Shown one piece after another: positions 6,197 to 10,878 of a DNA stretch of 10,878 nt (positions are counted from its first letter, which is position 1; every line of letters begins with the position of its first letter). The stretch comes from an uncultured Bacilli bacterium (lineage in GTDB: Bacteria; Bacillota_I; Bacilli_A; RF39; UBA660), in assembly GCA_944363745.1 (NCBI GenBank), contig CALVVD010000025.1, positions 1-10,878 of the forward strand, in the 5' to 3' direction. The notes under the pieces are model-generated. The model was not told where the DNA came from and made no database searches. It saw only the letters and a program-made list of their open reading frames with translations. The position numbers were made by a program, and so were the translations under genes.

Positions 6197-6229
6197 AAAA
6201 AGATTCAATTTGATATGAATCTTTTTTTT
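6195..6229. terminator. Bidirectional terminator shared by cdaR and the DUF378 gene
   Basis: AAAAAAAGATTC (6195-6206) pairs with GAATCTTTTTTT (6217-6228) over a 10-nt loop, with a run of T on each strand after the stem. The left arm overlaps the cdaR TAA (6194-6196) and the right arm meets the minus-strand TAA (6228-6230), so both convergent genes end in the same structure. Confidence 0.85.
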
Positions 6230-6431
6230 AATCGTGATCTAAATGATCAAATAATATACTCAAGTCAATTAGACCTGCTATTCCAATTATAATATAAATT
6301 ATTCTTGCTAATAGAGCATCACTACCACCAAAGATTGATGCAACTAGGTCTAACTCAAATAGACCAACAAAAGCCCAGTTTATTGCACCTATTATAATTA
6401 GAACTAAACATATTTTTTTTAATATTTCCAT
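6228..6431 (-). CDS. DUF378 family small membrane protein
   Basis: A 67-aa protein with two membrane helices (about 6-25 and 42-61) and the DUF378 pattern: KKICLVLIIIGAINWAFVGL near the start, LVASIFGG in the loop, and ARIIYIIIGIAGL in the second helix. Members such as Bacillus YuzA are widespread small membrane proteins of unknown function. The ATG (complement of 6429-6431) is preceded on its strand by AAGGAGG (complement of 6437-6443) at 5 nt, a strong site. It is convergent with cdaR and divergent from the lipoprotein gene, so it is a single-gene unit. Its promoter must lie in about 6450-6540 but I see no clear one. Confidence 0.88.
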   Translation of the reverse strand: MEILKKICLVLIIIGAINWAFVGLFELDLVASIFGGSDALLARIIYIIIGIAGLIDLSILFDHLDHD

Positions 6432-6514
6432 AATTTCCTCCTTCTTAATTTGTACATTTATAGATTATCCATATTTACTTCTTTTATTCATGAATATTAA
6501 ATAACTTTTAATAA

Positions 6515-6520
6515 TATAAT
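6515..6520 (+). promoter_or_regulatory. Possible -10 box of the lipoprotein gene
   Basis: A perfect TATAAT lies 29 nt before the ATG at 6550. No -35 or TGN extension is seen, so this rests on one hexamer in AT-rich DNA. Confidence 0.35.
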
Positions 6521-6549
6521 TTATTAGAATTGAGGATGAGGTGAAATTC

Positions 6550-7548
6550 ATGAAAAAAATTAGTTTAGCTTTGCTAGTTTTACTTTGTTTTTTAGTAACT
6601 GGATGTGGAAAAGAAACTGATAGTGATATTTTAAGTAAATTAAATAAAAAAATTGATAATACAAAAGGATATGTATTAACTGCAGATTTGGAAATACTAA
6701 ATAATGATGATATATATAATTATTCTGTAGAATCTGCTTATAAAGAAGGTGATTTTTATAAAATAACTCTTACTAATAAAGCGAATAATCATGAACAAAT
6801 AATATTAAAGAATGATGATGGAGTTTTTGTTTTAACACCTAGTTTAAATAAAAGTTTTAAATTTCAAAGTGATTTTCCATACAATAATTCACAAATTTAT
6901 TTATTACAATCTATAATAAGTGATTTAGAGAATGATAAGAATAGAACTTTTAAGAAAGATGATAAAAACTATGTATTTACTAGTAGCGTTAATTATCCTA
7001 ATAATAGAAATCTAGTTAAACAAAAAGTATCATTTAATGATGATTTAAAACTTAAAGAAGTGGTTGTCTTAGATAGTGATGATGTTCCTAATATGACTTT
7101 AAAAGTTAAAGATGTTGATTTTAGTCCTAGTTTTAAAAAGAATTATTTTGAAATAGATGAGATAATGAGTACTGTAAATATAGAAGAAGAGACTGTTACT
7201 ACTAGTGCTCTTGATGATATTATCTATCCTTTAGTACTTCCAGAAGGTACTAAACTTAGTAATGAAGAGAAAGTTAATACTAGTGATGGAGAAAGAGTTA
7301 TACTTACTTTTAGTGGAGATAAACCATTTCTTTTAGTAGAAGAGACTGTTAAAGCGATGGATGAATTTACAGTTATTCCTACGATGGGAGAACCTTTAAT
7401 GTTTATGGATAGTATTGGTGTTCTTTCTGATAATTCTGTTAACTTTACTAGTGGTGGCATTAATTATTATTTAGTTAGTGATGTGATGAATCAAGATGAA
7501 CTTTTAGAAGTAGCTAATTCGATTAATGTATTACCTACAATGAAATAA
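6550..7548 (+). CDS. Lipoprotein with LolA/RseB-like fold (YdcC/GerS-like)
   Basis: A 332-aa predicted lipoprotein. Residues 1-18 are a lipoprotein signal peptide (MKKISLALLVLLCFLVTG) with the lipobox VTGC, so lipid is attached at Cys19 and the protein sits on the outer face of the membrane. The part after it (about 25-205) has the strand-rich pattern of LolA/LppX/RseB-like proteins: alternating strands with phrases such as GYVLTADLEI, YKITLTNK, DDGVFVLTPSLNKSFKFQSDFP, and a terminal KVKDVDFSPSFKKNYFEID. The C-terminal part (about 215-330) looks like a DUF4367/RseB-C-type domain. Relatives such as YdcC and GerS are sporulation or germination lipoproteins, but this fold is also used in other envelope sensors. 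The ATG at 6550 is preferred over the in-frame GTG at 6541 because GAGGTG (6537-6542) lies 7 nt before it and it gives the cleaner signal peptide. The fold assignment is inference; the lipoprotein call is firm. Confidence 0.8.
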   Translation: MKKISLALLVLLCFLVTGCGKETDSDILSKLNKKIDNTKGYVLTADLEILNNDDIYNYSVESAYKEGDFYKITLTNKANNHEQIILKNDDGVFVLTPSLNKSFKFQSDFPYNNSQIYLLQSIISDLENDKNRTFKKDDKNYVFTSSVNYPNNRNLVKQKVSFNDDLKLKEVVVLDSDDVPNMTLKVKDVDFSPSFKKNYFEIDEIMSTVNIEEETVTTSALDDIIYPLVLPEGTKLSNEEKVNTSDGERVILTFSGDKPFLLVEETVKAMDEFTVIPTMGEPLMFMDSIGVLSDNSVNFTSGGINYYLVSDVMNQDELLEVANSINVLPTMK

Positions 7549-7573
7549 GCACGAAAGTGTTTATTTTTTTTTT
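7543..7573 (+). terminator. Intrinsic terminator of the lipoprotein gene
   Basis: AAATAAGCAC (7543-7552) pairs with GTGTTTATTT (7557-7566), ten pairs with one G-U, closed by a GAAA tetraloop. Ten T follow in 7564-7573. The stem includes the TAA stop codon. Confidence 0.8.
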
Positions 7574-7588
7574 GGTGTATGATATTAT
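7557..7588 (+). promoter_or_regulatory. Promoter of the fic gene, overlapping the upstream terminator
   Basis: TGA plus TATTAT (7580-7588) is an extended -10 box, with the overlapping TATGAT at 7578-7583 as an alternative. There is no -35 match better than TTTATT (7560-7565), which lies in the terminator. The same 32-nt arrangement recurs at 8442-8473. Confidence 0.5.
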
Positions 7589-7607
7589 AAAATTGGATGT
7601 GAGATAA

Positions 7608-8357
7608 ATGAATGTACAAAAAATTAAACACGAACTAATCAAACAAAAAGCATCAAAATTTAAAGGAAATATTTATCATTTTTCACAAGTACATTTTTGT
7701 TATAATTCTAATAAGATAGAGGGAAGTAGATTAACAGAAGATCAAACGGAAGCTATTTTTGATACTTCTAGTTTTATTCCTAAAAGTGATGATGCAATTA
7801 AATTAGATGATTTAATAGAGGCTAAAAATCATTTTAAATTATTTGATTATATGTTAGATAATGTTGATAAATCTCTTTCAAAAGAAATGATGATAGAGAT
7901 GAATAAAATTTTAAAGAGAAATACTAGTGATGAAGATGATCCTAGATATAACGTAGGAGGATTTAAAGTAGTGCCTAATATAATAGGAATAGTAAATGTA
8001 ATTAAAACAAGTGATCCTAAGACGACAGAAAAAGATATTGATGAGTTACTTACTGAATATTTAAAATTAGATAAAGTTACTTTAGAAGATATAATTGATT
8101 TTCATGTTAGGTTTGAGAGAATCCACCCTTTTGGAGATGGTAATGGTCGGGTTGGAAGAATGATTATGTTTAAAGAGTGTTTAAAAAATGATATTATGCC
8201 ATTTATTATTTTAGATAAAGATAGAGCTTATTATATGAGAGGCTTAAAAGAATATGATAATGATAAACAATATTTAATTGATACTTGTTTGCATTCTGAG
8301 GATATTTATGAAGATGTATGTAATCAGTTATTAGATTTTGAAATTAAAGAGGACTAA
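7608..8357 (+). CDS. Fic domain protein (probable AMPylase) with N-terminal inhibitory motif
   Basis: Fic enzymes transfer AMP, or another phosphate-containing group, from a nucleotide to a hydroxyl side chain of a target protein. The 249-aa protein has the full catalytic motif HPFGDGNGRVGR (173-184), with the catalytic base His173, metal-binding Asp177 and phosphate-contacting Asn179, Arg181 and Arg184. The upstream helix FHVRFERI fits the family. An inhibitory motif S-x-x-x-E-G (Ser34 to Gly39 in NSNKIEGS) lies near the N-terminus, which places it among class II Fic proteins, whose Glu (here Glu38) blocks productive ATP binding. It therefore needs no separate FicA/VbhA-type antitoxin, and none is beside it. 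There is no DNA-binding C-terminal domain; the last 40 residues are a charged helix. The ribosome binding site is weak (GTGAG, 7599-7603, spacing 4), suggesting low expression. The target is unknown. Confidence 0.92.
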   Translation: MNVQKIKHELIKQKASKFKGNIYHFSQVHFCYNSNKIEGSRLTEDQTEAIFDTSSFIPKSDDAIKLDDLIEAKNHFKLFDYMLDNVDKSLSKEMMIEMNKILKRNTSDEDDPRYNVGGFKVVPNIIGIVNVIKTSDPKTTEKDIDELLTEYLKLDKVTLEDIIDFHVRFERIHPFGDGNGRVGRMIMFKECLKNDIMPFIILDKDRAYYMRGLKEYDNDKQYLIDTCLHSEDIYEDVCNQLLDFEIKED

Positions 8358-8380
8358 TTCAAAAAGTTAAACTTTTGAAT
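8357..8380. repeat. Inverted repeat directly after the fic stop codon
   Basis: ATTCAAAA (8357-8364) pairs with TTTTGAAT (8373-8380), followed by G-C and T-A pairs, with A8365 bulged. No T-run follows on either strand, so it is not a standard terminator. It could protect the mRNA 3' end or bind a regulator. Confidence 0.5.
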
Positions 8381-8441
8381 CTGATAAATTACCGAAAAGA
8401 TAAAAATTATAGTATTTTAACTAGGAAATCAGAAAGTAAAA

Positions 8442-8473
8442 GTGTTTATTTTTTTATTCATTTATGATATTAT
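8442..8473 (+). promoter_or_regulatory. Promoter of the membrane-anchored thioredoxin-like gene, copy of the hinge at 7557-7588
   Basis: GTGTTTATTTTTTT (8442-8455) and TATGATATTAT (8463-8473) repeat the sequence and the exact spacing of 7557-7588. The -10 box is TGA plus TATTAT (8465-8473). A very weak all A-U stem with G-U pairs (8431-8440 with 8445-8454) could make it a poor terminator for fic. The rest of 8381-8440 holds nothing I can name. Confidence 0.5.
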
Positions 8474-8500
8474 TAACTTTAGAAAGGCAGTGATTTATAT

Positions 8501-8992
8501 ATGAAAAAGAACAAGATAATTGATACAAAAAGGGAAATGCCTAGTGAAGTTAAAAGAGGAATTATTATAGTCGTAGTAGCTGTTTTAGTAGTTTTATTTA
8601 TGTATTTTTTAACTACTAGGATACTTGCTAAAGATGATAGTAGTAATGAAGATAAAGTTAGGGAAAATGCTATCCAATATGATGAGATATTAGCAGGAGA
8701 ATCATTTAATAAAACAGGTGAATATTATGTAATATATTATGATTCTACTGATCAATATTCTAGTATTAGTTCTTTAATTAGTTCTTATCAATTAAATAAT
8801 AAAGATGTTAAATTATATAGTGTTGATTTATCTGATGGTATGAATAAGAAATATATAACTGATGGTAATATCGTTACTAAAGATGCTAGTAGTTTAAAAG
8901 TTAAAGAAAATACATTAATTAAATTTAATAATGGTAAAGTAGATGAAGTTATTACTGATATGAATGAAATTACAAGTATTTTAAATAGTTAG
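8501..8992 (+). CDS. Membrane-anchored protein with probable thioredoxin-like fold, no cysteines
   Basis: A 163-aa protein with a short basic cytoplasmic N-terminus, one membrane helix (about 20-41) and an extracytoplasmic domain (about 58-161). The domain pattern suggests a thioredoxin-like fold: a strand GEYYVIYYDSTD (73-84) where thioredoxins carry the active site after the strand, a helix SSLISSY, a strand VKLYSVDLSDG, and then NTLIKFNNGKVDEVI (137-151), which resembles the strand pair after the cis-proline. The protein contains no cysteine and the expected cis-proline is absent, so redox activity is excluded; if the fold is right it is a binding or scaffold version. The only ribosome binding site candidate is AAAGG (8483-8487), rather far (13 nt) from the ATG. 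It is followed by its own terminator and the S41 protease. The fold is inference; I do not assign a function. Confidence 0.7.
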   Translation: MKKNKIIDTKREMPSEVKRGIIIVVVAVLVVLFMYFLTTRILAKDDSSNEDKVRENAIQYDEILAGESFNKTGEYYVIYYDSTDQYSSISSLISSYQLNNKDVKLYSVDLSDGMNKKYITDGNIVTKDASSLKVKENTLIKFNNGKVDEVITDMNEITSILNS

Positions 8993-8999
8993 TGTAAAG

Positions 9000-9024
9000 A
9001 TAGACCTTTTGGTCTATTTTTATT
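9000..9024 (+). terminator. Intrinsic terminator after the thioredoxin-like gene
   Basis: ATAGACC (9000-9006) pairs with GGTCTAT (9011-9017) around a TTTT loop, followed by a T-rich tract to about 9030. It lies 7 nt after the stop codon. Confidence 0.85.
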
Positions 9025-9034
9025 TTTTCTTTTG

Positions 9035-9043
9035 TGATAGAAT
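9035..9043 (+). promoter_or_regulatory. Promoter of the S41 protease gene, extended -10
   Basis: TGA plus TAGAAT (9038-9043) directly after the T-tract of the preceding terminator. There is no -35. The start near 9050 would leave only a short leader with AAGGGG (9054-9059) as ribosome binding site. Confidence 0.45.
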
Positions 9044-9066
9044 AGTTAATAGTAAGGGGTGATACT

Positions 9067-10320
9067 ATGTTTAAGAAAAAGAAAAAAGAGAATATTGAAG
9101 ATGTAAATATAGATTTAGAAGATGATAATGTTAGAGAAGTAATAGTGGAAAGAAGAAGTGGTTTTAGTATTTCTGAAGTTATTATAATCATGATAATTGC
9201 TATTATGTTTGGCTTTCTTTTAGGTAATATTGTTAATTTTGTTGTCTTTGATAAGAGTAGTTCTAGTGGTGATGAATTAGATGAGTTGGTTAGTACTTAT
9301 GACAATATTGTTAATAATTATTATGATGATGTTGATAAAGAAGAACTTATTGATGCAGGGATACAGGGAATGATTAATTATTTAGATGATCCTTATGCTA
9401 CATATTTTAGTGGGGATGCTAGTGATGAGTTTAATGAAGAGTTAGCAGGTACTTATGAAGGTATTGGTATTGAAGTAATGTTAAGTGATAATGTTTTTAC
9501 TGTTGGTAGTGTTTTTGATAATTCTCCTGCTAGTAAAGCTGGGGTAAAGAATGGAGACATTATTACTAAAGTTAATGATACAGATATTAGTGGTAAGAGT
9601 TTAAGTGATGTTGTTTCTATGATTAATAGTAAGAAGAAAGCTGAGTTAACTATTAATCGTAATGGGGAAGAGTTAAGTTTTGAACTTAGTAGAGATACTA
9701 TAGAAGTTCCTGTTGTTAGTAGTGAAGTGTATGAAAATAATGGTAAAAAAATAGGTTATATTAAAATAGATTTATTTTCTTTAAAAGTATATAATCAATT
9801 TAATAAGGCTTTAAAAGCTTTAGAAAAACAGAATATAGAGGGATTAGTTATAGATGTTAGAGATAATCCAGGAGGTTATTTATCACAAGTTAAAGAGATA
9901 TTATGTTTGTTTTTAGATAAGAAACAGGTATTATATCAATTACAAACTAAAGAAGAAACTGAGAAGATTTATGGTACTAAAAAGAGTGTTGATAGAGATT
10001 ATCCTGTTAGTGTAATTATTAATGATGAAAGTGCAAGTGCATCAGAGATACTTGCTAGTGCTTTTAAAGAGAGTTATGGTTCTCATATAGTAGGTATTAA
10101 TTCTTATGGAAAAGGTACTGTACAGTCTGCAAGTGATTTAAATAGTGGAGATACTATTAAATATACTGTACAAAAGTGGTTAACTCCTGATGGTAATTAT
10201 ATTAATGATAAGGGAGTTGTACCTACTGATAGAGTTGAGACTGTATTACAAGATGGAGAAACTTTAACTTATGAAAATGATACTATGTTACAAACTGCTA
10301 TTAGGGTTGTAAGTGAATAA
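9067..10320 (+). CDS. S41 family C-terminal processing protease (CtpB-like)
   Basis: A membrane-anchored serine protease that trims protein C-termini outside the cytoplasm. The 417-aa protein has a charged cytoplasmic N-terminus (1-35), one membrane helix (about 36-60), an N-terminal helical part with the family block MINYLDDPYATYFS (102-115), a PDZ domain (about 128-208, with SPASKAGVKNGDIITKVN at 153-170), and the tail-specific protease domain (about 215-390). The VIDVRDNPGGYL motif is at 261-272. The catalytic residues fit the CtpB triad by spacing: Ser324 in ESASASEI, Lys349 in SYGKGTVQ and Gln353. It lacks the C-terminal peptidoglycan-binding domain found in some CtpA proteins. The ATG has AAGGGGTG (9054-9061) upstream. 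In Bacillus, CtpB acts in sporulation signalling and CtpA in envelope processing; the substrate here is unknown. It ends in a terminator shared with the regulator downstream. Confidence 0.95.
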   Translation: MFKKKKKENIEDVNIDLEDDNVREVIVERRSGFSISEVIIIMIIAIMFGFLLGNIVNFVVFDKSSSSGDELDELVSTYDNIVNNYYDDVDKEELIDAGIQGMINYLDDPYATYFSGDASDEFNEELAGTYEGIGIEVMLSDNVFTVGSVFDNSPASKAGVKNGDIITKVNDTDISGKSLSDVVSMINSKKKAELTINRNGEELSFELSRDTIEVPVVSSEVYENNGKKIGYIKIDLFSLKVYNQFNKALKALEKQNIEGLVIDVRDNPGGYLSQVKEILCLFLDKKQVLYQLQTKEETEKIYGTKKSVDRDYPVSVIINDESASASEILASAFKESYGSHIVGINSYGKGTVQSASDLNSGDTIKYTVQKWLTPDGNYINDKGVVPTDRVETVLQDGETLTYENDTMLQTAIRVVSE

Positions 10321-10354
10321 TAAAAAGTATATAGTTAGTTATATACTTTTTATT
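10319..10354. terminator. Bidirectional terminator shared by the S41 protease and the HTH regulator
   Basis: AATAAAAAGTATATA pairs with TATATACTTTTTATT (15 pairs, 6-nt loop GTTAGT at 10334-10339). It covers the end of the TAA of the protease gene (10318-10320) and the minus-strand TAA at 10350-10352. Confidence 0.85.
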
Positions 10355-10790
10355 TAACTTCTTGTCTTCCTAAGACTTTATCTATAGAGAAGTCTTTATA
10401 GAATAGAGCTAGGCTATAAATAAAATTAGTTGGTATTAAGTATCTAGAGTTTTCATAATGAGCATAACCACCTGAACTTGTATTTAAGACTTTAGCGATT
10501 TGATCTTGAGTCTTTTTATTTTTCTTTCTAATAGTTCTTAAGTTTTTAGATATAGTATTTAAATCTATTTCTAGGGGTAAATAAGACTTGTTTATATTAG
10601 TTAAACCAAATAGATAGTCTAGACTAAAATTGTATTTATTTGCATATTTAATTAATTGTTTAAGAGGTATTGTATCTTTACCTGTTTCCCATCCTGATAT
10701 AGTAGAGTAAGTAACATTAAATAGAGTAGTTAAATCTTTTTGTTTAAGACCTAGATTTTCTCTTGTATATCTAAGATTTTTTATAATCAT
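10350..10790 (-). CDS. Transcriptional regulator with two tandem Cro/C1-type HTH domains
   Basis: A 146-aa DNA-binding protein made almost entirely of two HTH_XRE domains. Domain 1 (about 5-63) runs from NLRYTRENLGLKQKDLT to LDYLFGLT, with the turn and recognition helix around FNVTYSTISGWETGKDTIP. Domain 2 (about 83-141) runs from NLRTIRKKNKKTQDQIA to IDKVLG, with LNTSSGGYAHYENSRYLIP. The two align almost without gaps, which indicates an internal duplication. Domain 1 keeps the consensus better (Gln17, Trp34-Glu35). There is no ligand or oligomerisation domain. The start (complement of 10788-10790) has GGTGAAG upstream on its strand (complement of 10795-10801) at 4 nt. It is convergent with the S41 protease and divergent from an off-window gene, which it may control. 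Confidence 0.88.
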   Translation of the reverse strand: MIIKNLRYTRENLGLKQKDLTTLFNVTYSTISGWETGKDTIPLKQLIKYANKYNFSLDYLFGLTNINKSYLPLEIDLNTISKNLRTIRKKNKKTQDQIAKVLNTSSGGYAHYENSRYLIPTNFIYSLALFYKDFSIDKVLGRQEVK

Positions 10791-10862
10791 ATTTCTTCAC
10801 CAATTTAATTTTTCCATTTTTTGGTATCAATATAAAATTTATTGGGGAAATAGACGAAAATA

Positions 10863-10871
10863 TGCTATAAT
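10863..10871 (+). promoter_or_regulatory. Promoter reading out of the window, divergent from the HTH regulator
   Basis: TGC plus a perfect TATAAT (10866-10871) is an extended -10 box, with TTGGGG (10842-10847) as a poor -35 at 18 nt. It points to a plus-strand gene beyond the window. The 11-bp palindrome ATAAAATTTAT at 10832-10842 lies beside the -35 region and is a possible but unproven operator. Confidence 0.5.
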
Positions 10872-10878
10872 TAGAATA

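Noticed and set aside
6541..6549. GTG start for the lipoprotein gene
   Set aside because: The ATG three codons later has suitable ribosome binding site spacing and gives a standard lipoprotein signal peptide.
7224..7460. 78-codon open frame on the minus strand
   Set aside because: It lies wholly inside the lipoprotein gene and has a low-complexity Ser/Leu/Val composition that mirrors the codons of the real gene.
8970..9191. 73-codon open frame on the minus strand
   Set aside because: It crosses the terminator at 9000-9024 and the start of the S41 protease gene; its Ser/Leu/Phe-rich sequence is the antisense of the charged N-terminus. No ribosome binding site is seen.
10800..10847. CCAAT and ATTGG on either side of 10800-10847 as a long operator for the HTH regulator
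   Set aside because: Only five bases pair convincingly, which is weak in an AT-rich spacer.

Overview
The window is a stretch of AT-rich bacterial chromosome with the features of a low-GC Bacillota. The ribosome binding sites are purine-rich (AGGAGG type), the codons lean strongly to A/T endings, a tRNA gene encodes its CCA end, and the genes include cdaA-cdaR, a lipoprotein with a short lipobox signal, a CtpB-like S41 protease and a DUF378 protein. A gut-type member of Bacilli (Erysipelotrichia or RF39-like) would fit, but that placement is inference. All Trp codons checked are TGG, so the standard code (table 11) works throughout. None of the 11 genes ends in TGA (8 TAA, 3 TAG).

Layout: (1) Positions 1-120 hold an intrinsic terminator whose T-tract fits leftward transcription, then small imperfect hairpins and no gene. 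(2) About 122-823 is an IS200-type insertion sequence carrying only tnpA. Its two terminal hairpins share CCACCC/GGGTG arms. A 20-bp inverted repeat around the promoter can hide the tnpA ribosome binding site in read-through transcripts only. Three consecutive hairpins follow the gene. (3) 895-3225 encodes a fused MacB/FtsX-type ABC transporter, followed by tRNA-Thr(CGT) at 3275-3350. (4) 3494-6196 is a three-gene operon behind a good promoter: an unrecognised single-pass membrane protein with a long Thr/Val/Gln/Asn-rich tail, the diadenylate cyclase CdaA, and its membrane regulator CdaR. The usual third partner glmM is not next to it. (5) A small DUF378 membrane gene lies on the minus strand and shares a terminator with cdaR. 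(6) 6550-10320 is a run of plus-strand genes, each with its own terminator or promoter: a LolA/RseB-like lipoprotein, a Fic-domain AMP transferase with an N-terminal inhibitory motif, a membrane-anchored cysteine-free protein with a probable thioredoxin-like fold, and an S41 C-terminal processing protease. (7) 10350-10790 (minus) encodes a small regulator made of two tandem Cro/C1-type HTH domains, divergent from an off-window gene whose promoter is visible at 10863-10871.

How it fits together: apart from the IS, the genes are mainly cell-envelope and second-messenger functions. CdaA makes c-di-AMP, CdaR controls it from outside the membrane, and the unknown first gene of that operon is the best candidate here for a new c-di-AMP accessory factor. 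Transcription signals are very compact. Terminator U-tracts run almost directly into TGN-extended -10 boxes (TGATANNAT), and convergent genes share terminators that overlap both stop codons. I found no CRISPR array, prophage or recognised defence system. The most notable items are the IS200 fold-back control, the cdaA-linked unknown gene and the tandem-HTH regulator.
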